NCBI GenBank assembly: GCA_022819605.1
Contig: JAJEGW010000059.1
Span: forward strand, 1-64,000
Direction: 5' to 3'
Source: Silicimonas sp.
GTDB taxonomy: Bacteria > Pseudomonadota > Alphaproteobacteria > Rhodobacterales > Rhodobacteraceae
DNA length: 64,000 nucleotides
How positions within the stretch are numbered: the first letter of the stretch is position 1; the number at the start of each line of letters is the position of its first letter. Positions 47,129 through 56,875 of this stretch are shown here, in pieces. The position numbers and the translations under genes are program-made. The notes beneath the pieces were generated by a model. It was not told the DNA's origin. It made no database searches and saw only the letters and a program-made list of their open reading frames with translations.

Positions 47129-49450
47129 ATGGTGACGGGGCGGCTCGAACGAGCATTGTTTGCACGGCGGCGCGTGACGCTCGCCCTCTTTGCGGCGTTG
47201 TCGATTGCCATGGCCTGGTCCGCGTTCCAATTGCGCATCGACGCAGGCTTCACCAAGCTGGCACCTCTTCAGCATCCCTACATGAAGACGTTCCTCGATC
47301 ACCGCGAGGAGTTCGGGGGCGCGGACCGTATCGTGCTTGCGCTCATTGCGCGCGACGGCGAAATGTTCACACCGGAATACCTGGACGCGCTGCGAAGCGC
47401 GACGGATGCGGTGTTCTTTCTACCCGGCGTCGACCGCACCCAGGTATTCTCGATCCTGACGCCGAACGTGAGGTTCATAGAGGTTGTCGAGGACGGGATT
47501 GCCGGCGGCAACGTCCTGCCAGCCGACTTTCTTCCTGACGACGCCGGCTTCCAGCAATTGCGTGAGAACATCGTCAAGGCGGGTCTGGTCGGGCGCCTGG
47601 TCGCCAACGACCTCAGCGGCGCCATCGTTGCCGCGAGGCTGCAGGAATTTCATCCGGACACCGGCGAGCGCTTGGATTACGTGGAAGTCGCGCACGAGCT
47701 CGAGCGAATTCGAGAGCAGACGCTGGAAGCTACCGACGGCATGCTCGACGTGCACATCATCGGTTTCGCCAAGGCGATTGGCGACATCGCGGACGGCGCA
47801 GGGACCGTGGCGGCGTTCTTCGCGATCGCGTTCCTGGTCGCGGCCCTGCTGGTCTATGCGTACACCCGCTCGGTCAGTGCAACGGTTGCGCTTCTCGGCT
47901 GTTCGCTTCTCGCCGTGGTCTGGCAGCTTGGCCTGCTCAGCCTGCTCGGGTTCGGGATCGATCCGCTGTCGATTCTCGTGCCTTTCCTGATATTCGCCAT
48001 CGGGGTAAGCCACGGCGTCCAGGTCGTCGGCGCGACCCACGAAGCATCGACGCGCGGCGTCGCGGCGCTCGATGCCGCGAAGGCGGGTTTTCGGCGCCTC
48101 TTGCGTCCGGGCATCGCGGCGCTCGCCTCGGATGCGGCGGGTTTCGCGACGATCGCGCTCATCGAGGTTCAGGCAATTCAGGAAGTGGCGGTTGCGGCAG
48201 GGCTCGGCGTGGCTACCATCGTGCTGACCAATCTCGGACTGCTGCCCGTCCTCCTTTCCTATGCGAGAAAGACTCCGCACCCTCCGAGAGCGCTGCCGCA
48301 CGCGGTCCGTTCGTTCCTTGCACGTGCTGCCCACCGGAAGCCAGCAGCAGTGATCATCTGCGGATGGGCGGGACTGACTCTGCTCGGAGCCACCTACGCC
48401 ATTGACGTGCGGATCGGCGACGAGCAGCGGGGCGTGCCCGAACTTCGACCCGATTCAGTCTACAACAGGGATGCAAATGCGATCGGCGAGCGGTTCGACA
48501 TTGGCGTGGACGTGCTCACCGTAATTGCCGAGACGTCATCCGAGGGCTGCATCGACTTCGAGACAATGCGGACGCTCGACGACTTCGAGTGGACCATGAG
48601 CAATGTCCAGGGCGTCGTGTCGGTTGCAGGGCTTGCGGGCGCCGCGCGGCGGCTGAACTCGGCCTGGAACGAGGGCAATCTCAAGTGGCAGACCTTGCCG
48701 CGCAACCGCTACAGCCTCGTTCAGTCGGTGTCCCCGATCCCGACTTCCAGCGGCCTCCTCAACGCCGACTGCAGCGTCATGCCCGTACACGTGTATGCCG
48801 AGGACCACAGGGCGGAAACGATCCAGCGGATCGTGGACGCGGTGAAGTCCTTCGATGCCGCCAACGCGGACGGCCCGATCGCGTTCAGGCTTGCTGCCAG
48901 CAATGTCGGCGTGATGGCCGCGACCAACGAGGAGGTCGATGCGGCGCAATTCCCGATCGTCGGATATGTCTATGCAGCCGTCATCCTGCTGGTTCTGCTC
49001 GCTTTCCGTTCCTTCCGTTCCGTTCTCTGCATCGTCCTGCCGCTTGCCGCCGTGTCGGTGCTTGCCTATGCGCTCATGGCCCTGATCGGGATCGGGCTCA
49101 AGGTATCCACCCTGCCCGTGGTGGCGCTCGGCGTCGGCGTTGGCGTCGATTACGGAATCTACATCTTCGGGCGAATTCGCGGCCACCTGCGCGAAGGCGC
49201 CTCTTTCGCGGAGGCCTACGAGCGCGCATTGCGGACGGCCGGTGCCGGGGTCATGCTGACCGGCCTCACGCTGGCTGCGGGTGTCGCGACTTGGGTTGCT
49301 GCACCGCTCCAGTTCCAGGCCGACATGGGCACGGTGCTGATGTTCATGTTTCTCGTGAACATGGCGGGCGCGGTCATGCTGCTGCCCGCGCTCGGTGCCT
49401 GGCTTTACGGGCGCCGCGGTGAGCCGGTCGGCGCATTGGGTGTTGCGTAG
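47129..49450 (+). CDS. RND/MMPL family transporter
   Basis: 773-residue inner-membrane RND protein of the MMPL branch. TM1 is about residues 16-33, the first helix bundle 215-375 (LSILVPFLIFAIGVSHGVQV), the middle TM near 405-425, and the second bundle about 625-765 (ALGVGVGVDYGIYIFGRI). It ends the DUF1302-DUF1329-YCF48-like cluster and probably supplies the energy for it. It belongs to the same broad family as the RND gene at 5186-7474, but the two are clearly different in sequence. Confidence 0.9.
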   Translation: MVTGRLERALFARRRVTLALFAALSIAMAWSAFQLRIDAGFTKLAPLQHPYMKTFLDHREEFGGADRIVLALIARDGEMFTPEYLDALRSATDAVFFLPGVDRTQVFSILTPNVRFIEVVEDGIAGGNVLPADFLPDDAGFQQLRENIVKAGLVGRLVANDLSGAIVAARLQEFHPDTGERLDYVEVAHELERIREQTLEATDGMLDVHIIGFAKAIGDIADGAGTVAAFFAIAFLVAALLVYAYTRSVSATVALLGCSLLAVVWQLGLLSLLGFGIDPLSILVPFLIFAIGVSHGVQVVGATHEASTRGVAALDAAKAGFRRLLRPGIAALASDAAGFATIALIEVQAIQEVAVAAGLGVATIVLTNLGLLPVLLSYARKTPHPPRALPHAVRSFLARAAHRKPAAVIICGWAGLTLLGATYAIDVRIGDEQRGVPELRPDSVYNRDANAIGERFDIGVDVLTVIAETSSEGCIDFETMRTLDDFEWTMSNVQGVVSVAGLAGAARRLNSAWNEGNLKWQTLPRNRYSLVQSVSPIPTSSGLLNADCSVMPVHVYAEDHRAETIQRIVDAVKSFDAANADGPIAFRLAASNVGVMAATNEEVDAAQFPIVGYVYAAVILLVLLAFRSFRSVLCIVLPLAAVSVLAYALMALIGIGLKVSTLPVVALGVGVGVDYGIYIFGRIRGHLREGASFAEAYERALRTAGAGVMLTGLTLAAGVATWVAAPLQFQADMGTVLMFMFLVNMAGAVMLLPALGAWLYGRRGEPVGALGVA

Positions 49451-49465
49451 GGCGTGTCCGGCCTG

Positions 49466-49490
49466 CCTGGGAACACTTGGAATTCCCAGG
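49466..49490. repeat. Perfect 8-bp inverted repeat after the RND gene
   Basis: CCTGGGAA (49466-49473), nine-base loop, TTCCCAGG (49483-49490), 16 bases after the RND stop. It could form a stable hairpin that ends the cluster transcript, although no T-tract follows. The rest of the 49451-49755 gap before parC has nothing I recognise. Confidence 0.5.
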
Positions 49491-49755
49491 GATCTCGGGA
49501 CACGCATTGAGGCCTTCCGTCCCGGGTTCCAATTGTTCCGGGCCAGCTCCTGGGCTTGCACGATGAATCTCGGAACTGGTTTTGCCCGGCTCTTAATCCC
49601 GCCGGATGGCCATCCAGGGAACCTGTCGACAACCGAGAATCGAGCCCGCCGTGATTGCGGACGCGCCCCGCAAACGCGAATGCCGCCTGACTTTTTGTGC
49701 GCGTCAATTCCCTGATCGCTTTACCCGTCGGGATTCGGGAGCTAATGCTACATCC

Positions 49756-52053
49756 ATGAGCAGTGCCACTGACGAGCCCAATATCGAGTATCGGAATCTC
49801 GCGGAGCCGCTCCGCCGCGCCATCGGCGAGCGATACCTGACCTATGCGCTCTCGACAATCATGCACAGGGCCCTGCCGGACGTGCGGGACGGCTTGAAGC
49901 CGGTACATCGACGCATTCTCTACGCGATGCGGGAATTGCGGTTGAACTCGTCCGGCGGGTTTCGCAAGTCGGCCAAGATTTCAGGCGACGTCATGGGAAA
50001 TTATCACCCCCATGGCGACGGAGCGATCTATGACGCGATGGTCCGGCTCGCCCAGGAATTCAACGTTCGCTATCCGCTGGTCGACGGGCAGGGGAACTTC
50101 GGCAATGTCGACGGCGACAACCCGGCCGCATCGCGCTACACCGAGGCACGGATGACCGCAATCGCCGAGGCGCTGCTCGCAGGGCTCGACGAGGACGCGG
50201 TCGACTTTCGCCCGAATTACGACGGGACCCTGTCGGAGCCAGTGGTGCTTCCGGCGGCCTTTCCCAATCTTCTGGCGAACGGATCCAGCGGCATTGCCGT
50301 GGGCATGGCGACCAACATCCCGCCGCACAACATCGGACAGCTTTGTGACGCCTGCATTCGCCTTGCGAAGGCGAAGAATTCGGATCGCGTGCGCGACGAC
50401 ACGCTGATCGATTGCGTCGAAGGCCCGGACTTTCCGACAGGTGGCGTCATAGTCGAACCACGCGAGGCGATTGCCGAAGCCTACCGGACCGGTCGCGGCG
50501 GCTTCCGCACGCGCGCAAGCTGGAGTGTCGAGGATCTGGGCAGGGGGCAGTGGCAGATCGTTGTCACGGAAATTCCTTATCAGGTGCAGAAGGGCCGCCT
50601 GATCGAGAGGCTTGCAGAGGCGATCGAGACGCGGAAGATTCCGGTTCTCGCCGATGTGCGGGACGAAAGCGCGGACGACCTTCGGATCGTACTTGAGCCA
50701 CGATCCCGCAATGTTGAGCCGGACGTTCTGATGAGCATGGCTTTCCGGACCACGGACCTGGAAGTTCGCTTCAGCATGAACATGAACGTGCTGATCGACG
50801 GCGTGACGCCGAAAGTCGCTTCGCTCAAGGACGTGCTTCGCGCGTTCCTGGACCATCGCCGCGAGGTGCTGCAGCGCCGCTCGAAATTCCGGCGCGACAA
50901 GATCGACCACCGTCTTGAGGTGCTCGAGGGCTTCATGACCGCGTTCCTGAACCTCGACCGCGTCATTGACATCATTCGCTACGACGATGACCCGAAGCCT
51001 GCACTGATGCGCGAGGTCTGGTCCAAGGACTATGCGCGCGCGGCATCCGAGAAGGACTACAGGTCTCCGCCGCCGGGAGACGGTGAATTGTCGGAGATCC
51101 AGGTTGACGCGATTCTCAACATGCGCCTGCGCTCGCTGCGCCGCCTGGAGGAACTGGAGCTTCGGAAGGAGTTCGACGAACTTACCGAGGAGCGCGCGGA
51201 CATCGAGGATCTGCTGGAGAGCGAAGACCGGCAATGGAGAGCCATCGCTGACCAGCTGCGTGACATCAAGAAGGAATTCGGCGACGAGCGCCGTACCCGG
51301 TTCGGCGAAGCGGTCGAGATCGAGGACGTGCCGCTGGAGGCGATGATCGACCGTGAGCCGGTCACCGTCGTGTGTTCGAAGATGGGCTGGATCCGGGCGA
51401 TGAGCGGCCATGTCGATCTCTCCCGGGAGTTCAAGTTCAAGGACGGAGACGGCCCCCTCCACGCGTTCCATGCCGAAACGACCGACCGGCTTCTTCTTCT
51501 GGGCACGAACGGCCGTTTTTACACGCTGTCCGTCGCGAACCTGCCGGGCGGCCGGGGCATGGGGGAGCCGGTGCGCCTGATGGTCGACCTGCCGAACGAA
51601 AGCGAGATCGTGGCCCTTCTTGTGCATCGGCCCGGGCAAAGGCTCCTTGTTGCATCGTCCGCCGGCTTCGGCTTCGTGGTTTCCGAGGACGAGGTCGTGG
51701 CGCAGACACGTGCCGGGAAGCAGGTTCTCAACGTCAAGGCCGATGCGACTGCCGCTGCCTGCCGTTCCGTCGAAGGCGATCATGTCGCCGTCGTGGGGAT
51801 GAATCGAAAGATGCTCCTGTTCCCTGTTGCGGACCTTCCGGAAATGTCGCGCGGCAAGGGCGTGCGCCTTCAGAAGTACAGGGACGGCGGGCTTTCGGAC
51901 GCCAGAACCTTTGACCTGTCAAAGGGACTCACATGGCTTGACCCGGCTGGCCGGACCCGAACCGTTGCGGAACTGGACAACTGGCAGGGAGCCCGCGCGT
52001 CGGCCGGGCGGATGGCGCCCCGCGGCTTCCCGCAAGACAACAAGTTTTCCTGA
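49756..52053 (+). CDS. parC: DNA topoisomerase IV subunit A
   Basis: 765 residues. The breakage domain has the catalytic Tyr128 in [29 protein letters not shown] is the quinolone-resistance-determining helix, with Gly89 and Asp93 where E. coli ParC has Ser80 and Glu84. The [12 protein letters not shown] and [22 protein letters not shown] segments and a short C-terminal domain fit alphaproteobacterial ParC rather than GyrA. ATG 49756 (MSSATDEPN) is chosen; the upstream 50 codons are not conserved. parE is not in the window. Confidence 0.95.
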   Translation: MSSATDEPNIEYRNLAEPLRRAIGERYLTYALSTIMHRALPDVRDGLKPVHRRILYAMRELRLNSSGGFRKSAKISGDVMGNYHPHGDGAIYDAMVRLAQEFNVRYPLVDGQGNFGNVDGDNPAASRYTEARMTAIAEALLAGLDEDAVDFRPNYDGTLSEPVVLPAAFPNLLANGSSGIAVGMATNIPPHNIGQLCDACIRLAKAKNSDRVRDDTLIDCVEGPDFPTGGVIVEPREAIAEAYRTGRGGFRTRASWSVEDLGRGQWQIVVTEIPYQVQKGRLIERLAEAIETRKIPVLADVRDESADDLRIVLEPRSRNVEPDVLMSMAFRTTDLEVRFSMNMNVLIDGVTPKVASLKDVLRAFLDHRREVLQRRSKFRRDKIDHRLEVLEGFMTAFLNLDRVIDIIRYDDDPKPALMREVWSKDYARAASEKDYRSPPPGDGELSEIQVDAILNMRLRSLRRLEELELRKEFDELTEERADIEDLLESEDRQWRAIADQLRDIKKEFGDERRTRFGEAVEIEDVPLEAMIDREPVTVVCSKMGWIRAMSGHVDLSREFKFKDGDGPLHAFHAETTDRLLLLGTNGRFYTLSVANLPGGRGMGEPVRLMVDLPNESEIVALLVHRPGQRLLVASSAGFGFVVSEDEVVAQTRAGKQVLNVKADATAAACRSVEGDHVAVVGMNRKMLLFPVADLPEMSRGKGVRLQKYRDGGLSDARTFDLSKGLTWLDPAGRTRTVAELDNWQGARASAGRMAPRGFPQDNKFS

Positions 52054-52442
52054 AGCAGGGCGGATCAATTGCGGAAACAGGAAACCAGGCGTTCAGGACA
52101 TCGCATGGCGCGCCACGCCCACGATCAGCCCGCCGTGCGGGAGCGGCTGCGGAGGTCCGATAGCCGCGGAAGGGAGAGGTTCAGTCCGGGCGATGCATCG
52201 ACATGGAGTGCCATGCCTACGATTTTCGGCGTGACCAGGAATCTGGCATCATCGCGCCGAAATCCCGAAGAACGGTCAAGGGGTCTCAGCCCGTCTGCGC
52301 GCGTCCCCCGACACAGTACCGAAGCCGCGCATGTTCAATGGGGGGTGTCGGATAGCATGGCCGTGGGCGAATTTCCGGCGGGTCTGAACTTGGGGGCGGA
52401 CCACACATTTCAATCACGTCGGCCAACCGGCGGCACCGTCGA
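52054..52442. other. 389-base gap between parC and aconitase X
   Basis: No recognisable gene or repeat. Short frames are Arg-rich and have no family motif. This is the left boundary of the catabolic region. Confidence 0.4.
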
Positions 52443-54131
52443 ATGACAGCCGACGCGGCACGTCTCGTCGTTCCGGCCGACGTGGAAGGCGAGATTGTCG
52501 TCTGCTCCGAAGGACTGAGTTTCTGGGGCGGCGTTGACCCGGACACTGGCGTGGTGATCGACGCACATCACCATCTTCACGGCCAGTCCGTCGCGGGCAG
52601 GATTGTCCTCATGCCGACGAGCCGCGGATCCTGTTCTGGCAGCGGCGTCTTGCTTGCACTCGCCCTGAAGGGACATGCTCCGGCAGCGTTGATCTTTCGG
52701 GAGGACGAGGAGATCCTGACTCTTGGCGCGGCGATCGCGTCCCGCATGTTCGACAAGACGGTTGGCGTGGCGCGGGTTTCGGCGGCGGATTACATCGCGT
52801 TGAGTTCGGCGAGGACCGCAAGGATGCGCGGCAATCGCGTGACGACGGATGGCATCTCCATTGACCTGCACAAGGTGTCCGGCGGAGATCTGGAACTGAC
52901 ACCGTCCGACAGATCCAAGCTTGACGGCGACCAGGGAAAGGCCGTTGCGCTTGCCATGGAAGTGGTCTGCGCCGTGGCTGCTTCGCAGGGCGCGAAGCGG
53001 TTGGTCGACGTGTCGAGGGGTCACATTGACGGCTGCATCCTTGCACACCCTGCCAATCTCGTCTTCGCCGAGAGGATGGCCGGGATGGGCGCCAGGGTTG
53101 CCGTTCCGACCACGATGAACGCGATTTCCGTTGATCGCGAGAACTGGACCGAACACGACCTGCCGCCGGGATTCGGGGAGGCGGCCAGCCAACTTGCGGA
53201 CGCCTATGTCCGGATGGGCGCGCGGCCGACCTTCACGTGCGCGCCGTATCTGGCCGACGATGCACCCCGATTTGGCGAGAACATCGGCTGGTCGGAATCG
53301 AACGCCGTCATTTTCGCCAACAGCGTCCTTGGCGCACGGACGGCCAAGCACCCGGACTACCTTGATCTTTTCGTCGCCCTGACCGGGCGGGCACCGGAAA
53401 CCGGGGTCTATCTGCCAGCGAACCGGCGGCCGCGCATGGTGATCGAGGTCGAACTGCCAAGAGACCACGACGATGCGCTCTGGCCGCTCCTTGGGTGGGT
53501 CGCCGGGCGTCTGGCCCCGGATCGCGTTCCGCTCCTGACTGGACTGGAGCCTGCCGCGCCAGGCCGTGACGACCTGCGCGCCTTGTGTGCCGCCTTCGGA
53601 ACGACTTCTGCGGTACCATTGCTGCATGTCGCCGGGGTGACGCCGGAAGGCGACCTGGCACCGGCCTCGGATGCTGCACGGGCTCGCGTAACGGTGGCCG
53701 ATCTGGCCGAGGCTTGGGAGCGGTTCAATTCCGGTCCGGCGAATGTCGACCTCGTGGCCCTTGGAAGTCCGCATCTCTCGCTAGAGGAAACAAGGCGGTT
53801 CGCTGCCTTGATGTCAGGCGCGGCAAGACACCCCGACACGTCGGTCATAGCGACTCTCGGCCGAGACATCCTATCGAAGGCGCAGTCCGAAGGATTGGTT
53901 GCCCGCCTGGAAGCGTCCGGGGTGCGCCTCATCCCGGATCTGTGCTGGTGCTCGATAATCGAGCCTGTCTTTCCGAGGGACGCAAATACCTTGATGACCA
54001 ATTCGGGCAAGTATGCGCATTACGCGCCCGGTCTGTGCGGCAGGAACGTGCGGTTCGGCAGCCTGTCCGACTGTGTAGCTGCCGCCAAGACCGGTGTCGC
54101 AGCAATCGAGCGGCCGGATTGGCTGCAATAG
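52443..54131 (+). CDS. Aconitase X (AcnX type I), likely cis-3-hydroxy-L-proline dehydratase
   Basis: 562 residues combining both parts of aconitase X: an N-terminal swivelling domain (about 1-130; GRIVLMPTSRGSCSGSGVLL) and a large catalytic domain (about 150-560; GKAVALAMEVVCAVAASQGA, HIDGCILAHPANLVFAE, PTTMNAISVDREN, and Cys-containing DLCWCS and GLCGRNVRFGS). Fused type I AcnX proteins of bacteria dehydrate cis-3-hydroxy-L-proline to pyrroline-2-carboxylate and carry a Fe-S centre; the mevalonate-5-phosphate dehydratase of archaea is the other characterised branch. Hydroxyproline-related neighbours (DHDPS-like, racemase-like, amino-acid ABC transporter) support the proline assignment. Confidence 0.85.
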   Translation: MTADAARLVVPADVEGEIVVCSEGLSFWGGVDPDTGVVIDAHHHLHGQSVAGRIVLMPTSRGSCSGSGVLLALALKGHAPAALIFREDEEILTLGAAIASRMFDKTVGVARVSAADYIALSSARTARMRGNRVTTDGISIDLHKVSGGDLELTPSDRSKLDGDQGKAVALAMEVVCAVAASQGAKRLVDVSRGHIDGCILAHPANLVFAERMAGMGARVAVPTTMNAISVDRENWTEHDLPPGFGEAASQLADAYVRMGARPTFTCAPYLADDAPRFGENIGWSESNAVIFANSVLGARTAKHPDYLDLFVALTGRAPETGVYLPANRRPRMVIEVELPRDHDDALWPLLGWVAGRLAPDRVPLLTGLEPAAPGRDDLRALCAAFGTTSAVPLLHVAGVTPEGDLAPASDAARARVTVADLAEAWERFNSGPANVDLVALGSPHLSLEETRRFAALMSGAARHPDTSVIATLGRDILSKAQSEGLVARLEASGVRLIPDLCWCSIIEPVFPRDANTLMTNSGKYAHYAPGLCGRNVRFGSLSDCVAAAKTGVAAIERPDWLQ

Positions 54132-54225
54132 CCTTCGCCTCGCTCCTCGCTTGACATTTCGCGCGGAACGGAGCCCGTGGTTCACTGAGCAGGAGTCCCT
54201 CCATCTCGCCGGCGTCCTCGGTGCG

Positions 54226-54545
54226 GAAGGCCGTCCGCTCAGCGACCTCACGGTCAACCGGTACCTGCGTTTCCTCGGCTGCAGCCTGTGCAACCGAAGG
54301 GTGCGACCGGCGAAAGCGGCTCCGGCGGCCGCCTCAGCCAGCCGCTGCGATTCGAGATTCAGTGCCTTGCAGGCGAGTTCGGCCTGGAGATCTCGGCCTG
54401 CCACTCTTCGACGGGGTCATGCAAATGGAACCGGACGAGCACCGCATGTTCGACCAAGGCCGCGAAAGGGCGCCGGGCATTCGCGAAGGAACGTCTGGCA
54501 GAGGCACATCGGGAAGCGCTGCAGCCTGATTGCGTCCAGGTCGAA
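54226..54545 (+). pseudogene. Decayed ISAzo13-family transposase remnant
   Basis: Broken reading frames keep recognisable pieces of an ISAzo13-type transposase. LSDLTVNRYLRFLGCSL with CNRRVRPAK resembles the region near SLQANRK. After a large internal gap, LAGEFGLEISACHSSTG and CKWNR match the EISVCHFPPGTSKWNKIEHRLF block. A frameshift follows, and EHRMFDQG appears in another frame. Most of the catalytic core is missing, so it is not mobile. It fills much of the gap between the AcnX and DHDPS-like genes. Confidence 0.5.
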
Positions 54546-54592
54546 TTCAGCGTTCTTTTGGGCTGCGTTGTTGCAGAGAAACGGGGGGATCA

Positions 54593-55525
54593 ATGCCAGA
54601 CAGAACATTTGCGGGCTGTATGCCCGCACTGATGACGCCTTGTGACGAGAACCGGAACCCGGACTTCGGCGCGCTTGTGCGAAAGGGGCGGGATCTGATC
54701 GATGCAGGCATGTCTGCCGTCGTCTATTGCGGGTCGATGGGAGACTGGCCGCTTCTGACAGACGGGGAACGGCAGACAGGTGTCGCCAGGCTCGTCGCCG
54801 CGGGCATTCCGACGGTTGTTGGCACGGGTGCGGTCAACACGCGCGCCGCAGTGGCGCATGCCGCTCACGCGGCCCGGGTCGGCGCGCTGGGCCTCATGTT
54901 GATCCCGCGGGTGCTGTCGCGGGGCTCGTCGGAGGCGGCGCAAGAGGCGCATTTCAGGGCGATCCTGGAGGCCGCGCCCGACTTGCCGGCGGTCATCTAC
55001 AACAGCCCGTATTACGGTTTCGCCACGCGCGCAGGCCTGTTTTTTCGCTTGCGAGATGCGCACGCCAATCTCGTCGGGTTCAAGGAATTCGGCGGCGCGG
55101 CCGATCTGACCTACGCTGCCGAACACATCACGTCCGGGAGCGAGGATCTGACGCTCATGGTCGGCGTCGACACGACCGTCTTTCACGGTTACGTCAATTG
55201 CGGAGCAACCGGAGCCATCACCGGCATCGGGAATGCCCTGCCCAAGGAAGTGCTGCATCTTGTCGATCTGTGCGAGGCGGCGGCGAAAGGCGATCCGGAC
55301 GCCCGGCGCAAGGCGAAGGAACTTGAGGAGGCGCTCTACGTCTTGTCGTCGTTCGACGAAGGTCCCGATCTCGTCCTCTACTACAAGTACCTGATGGTCC
55401 TGAACGGGGATCAGGAATACGCCCTGCACTTCAACTCGGCCGACGTCTTGAGCGATGCTCAGTGTGCCTATGCCGAAGAACAGTACAGGCTGTTCCAAGC
55501 GTGGTACTCGGATTGGACCAGGTGA
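54593..55525 (+). CDS. DHDPS/NAL family enzyme, likely pyrroline-4-hydroxy-2-carboxylate deaminase
   Basis: 310 residues, (beta/alpha)8 barrel of the dihydrodipicolinate synthase superfamily. Schiff-base Lys164 is in VGFKEFGGAA and the catalytic Tyr136 in VIYNSPYYG. The usual GTTGE loop is replaced by YCGSMGDWPLL, a feature I associate with 1-pyrroline-4-hydroxy-2-carboxylate deaminases of trans-4-hydroxyproline catabolism. FDEGPDLVLYYKYLMVLNGD near the C-terminus also fits that group. ATG 54593 has GGGGGG just upstream. True lysine biosynthetic DapA is unlikely given this context. The deaminase product enters the 2-oxoglutarate semialdehyde route. Confidence 0.82.
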   Translation: MPDRTFAGCMPALMTPCDENRNPDFGALVRKGRDLIDAGMSAVVYCGSMGDWPLLTDGERQTGVARLVAAGIPTVVGTGAVNTRAAVAHAAHAARVGALGLMLIPRVLSRGSSEAAQEAHFRAILEAAPDLPAVIYNSPYYGFATRAGLFFRLRDAHANLVGFKEFGGAADLTYAAEHITSGSEDLTLMVGVDTTVFHGYVNCGATGAITGIGNALPKEVLHLVDLCEAAAKGDPDARRKAKELEEALYVLSSFDEGPDLVLYYKYLMVLNGDQEYALHFNSADVLSDAQCAYAEEQYRLFQAWYSDWTR

Positions 55526-55586
55526 CCGGGCCGCCCGGCGGCGCCGGGAAAGGCGATGCCGATACGCCGACTGATCACCCGTTTGC

Positions 55587-55843
55587 GACGGTGATGCCAA
55601 GGAGCAGGCCGTTCATGTCTTGGGCAAGATCCCCGCAGCCGTAACCTCCCTTTGTGGCGCGGGCGAGGACGAGGTTCGCACGCGGAACTGCCTGCGAACC
55701 GGTTCGGATCCAGGGTCGCATCCAGGATGCACGGGCGTCGCTTCGGCGAGATCCTTCCGGGGCATGCGCCAGTTTGCGGTGTGGACCGGATCGGTCCGCA
55801 CCTTATGGAATTCGAGGTCGAGGCCGAATTCGTTCCGTCCTGA
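55587..55843 (+). pseudogene. Decayed RidA/YjgF-family gene
   Basis: Two frames together read like the C-terminal two thirds of a RidA-type enamine/imine deaminase: GDAKEQAVHVLGKIPAAVT and AGEDEVRTRNCLR in one, then RMHGRRFGEILPGHAPV and GPHLMEFEVEAEFVPS to a stop at 55843 in another. The shift lies around 55685-55720. The N-terminal third is not found. RidA proteins hydrolyse reactive imines such as those made in proline and hydroxyproline breakdown, so it would suit its neighbours. The call rests on motif resemblance only. Confidence 0.45.
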
Positions 55844-55868
55844 TCCTTGGGAAGACACACGCAAGGTA

Positions 55869-55900
55869 TTGACAGCCCCACCTTTCTCGCTGACGCTATT
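55869..55900 (+). promoter_or_regulatory. Possible promoter of the ABC transporter operon
   Basis: TTGACA at 55869-55874 is a perfect -35 hexamer. The best -10 candidate is GCTATT (55895-55900) at a rather long spacing of 20, so the promoter may need an activator or the -10 may lie elsewhere. Confidence 0.3.
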
Positions 55901-55903
55901 GCC

Positions 55904-55946
55904 GCACAAAAGTTCGTTTTGCGCACGAAGCAGGCATCACGCCTGC
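55904..55946. promoter_or_regulatory. Two adjacent palindromes upstream of the ABC operon
   Basis: First, CAAAA (55907-55911), loop GTTCG, TTTTG (55917-55921), extended by GC pairs on both sides. Second, GCAGGC (55930-55935), spacer ATCAC, GCCTGC (55941-55946). Both lie between the TTGACA element and the binding-protein start and could be operators, for instance for the GntR-type regulator at 61056, or a leader hairpin. Confidence 0.35.
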
Positions 55947-56000
55947 AGTGAAACAAGGAATGTTGCCTCTTAAGGGGTTAAATCAAAAGGAGATTTCCTA

Positions 56001-56810
56001 ATGCTCAAGAGAATTCTGCTGGCAGGTCTGGCCAGTGCTGCCATTGCGGCCATGTCGCTGACCAGCGTTCAGGCCAAAAGCCTGGACGACATCCTGTCCG
56101 ATGGCGTTATCCGGATCGGGATCAATCCGAACTTCCCGAACATGAGCACGCGCAACGATGCCGGCGAGTGGGTGGGCTTTGACATCGAGGTCGGCAATGC
56201 TCTGGCCAGTGCAATCGGGGTCGAGGTCGAATGGGTGCCTACCGAAACACCTCAGAGGGTACCATTCCTCGTGTCGGACCGGATCGACATCTCGCTTGGT
56301 GCGCTGACGCGGAATACGGAGCGCGCGAAACTCATCGACTACACCGTGCCGCTTCACACCGAAGTACTGGCCGTTCTTGCCACCGACAAGATCGAGGGCG
56401 ACAGCTGGCAGGACTTCAACAAGGAAGGAGTGACGCTCGGCAACATGCGCGGCAACTGGACCGTCGACTGGATCGGCGAGAACATGCCGAACGTGGAGTT
56501 GGAACTGGTGGACACGATCGCCGACACGGTGCGGCTTGTGGCTCAGGGCCGGGCGGACGCCATCGTGGAGAACATCGACTTTTTCATGGCGTTTACCGAA
56601 AATTATTCGGACGTGAACTGGCGCGTGGTCGAGAACCCGATCTTCGTGGCCTATTGCGCCATCGGCGTGTCCCAGGGCAACGACAACCTGACCGAGGTTC
56701 TGAACATCGCGCTTTACAGCCTGCATTCGTCTGGTTTCGTGAACGAGACTTGGGAGAAGTTCTACGGTGCGCCGATGCTGCGCACTGTCGATCCTGACCC
56801 TTACTTCTGA
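56001..56810 (+). CDS. Amino-acid ABC transporter substrate-binding protein
   Basis: 269 residues of the polar amino-acid (SBP_bac_3) family. Signal peptide LKRILLAGLASAAIAAMSLTSVQA, then DDILSDGVIRIGINPNFPNMS, WVGFDIEVGNALASAIGVEVEWV, RIDISLGALTRNTERAKLID, and LVAQGRADAIVENIDFF. AGGAGA precedes the ATG. The ligand is unknown; proline, hydroxyproline or a betaine is plausible from the neighbours. It heads the operon binding protein, permease, permease, ATPase. Confidence 0.93.
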   Translation: MLKRILLAGLASAAIAAMSLTSVQAKSLDDILSDGVIRIGINPNFPNMSTRNDAGEWVGFDIEVGNALASAIGVEVEWVPTETPQRVPFLVSDRIDISLGALTRNTERAKLIDYTVPLHTEVLAVLATDKIEGDSWQDFNKEGVTLGNMRGNWTVDWIGENMPNVELELVDTIADTVRLVAQGRADAIVENIDFFMAFTENYSDVNWRVVENPIFVAYCAIGVSQGNDNLTEVLNIALYSLHSSGFVNETWEKFYGAPMLRTVDPDPYF

Positions 56811-56875
56811 TCGAGAAAATTAACCGCCCGGTTCCGCGCTGACGCAGCGGGGCCGGGGACCCAGGCGAAGTCCCC

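Noticed and set aside
49981-51783. A 600-codon minus-strand open frame
   Set aside because: It lies wholly antisense to parC, which has catalytic and family motifs throughout.
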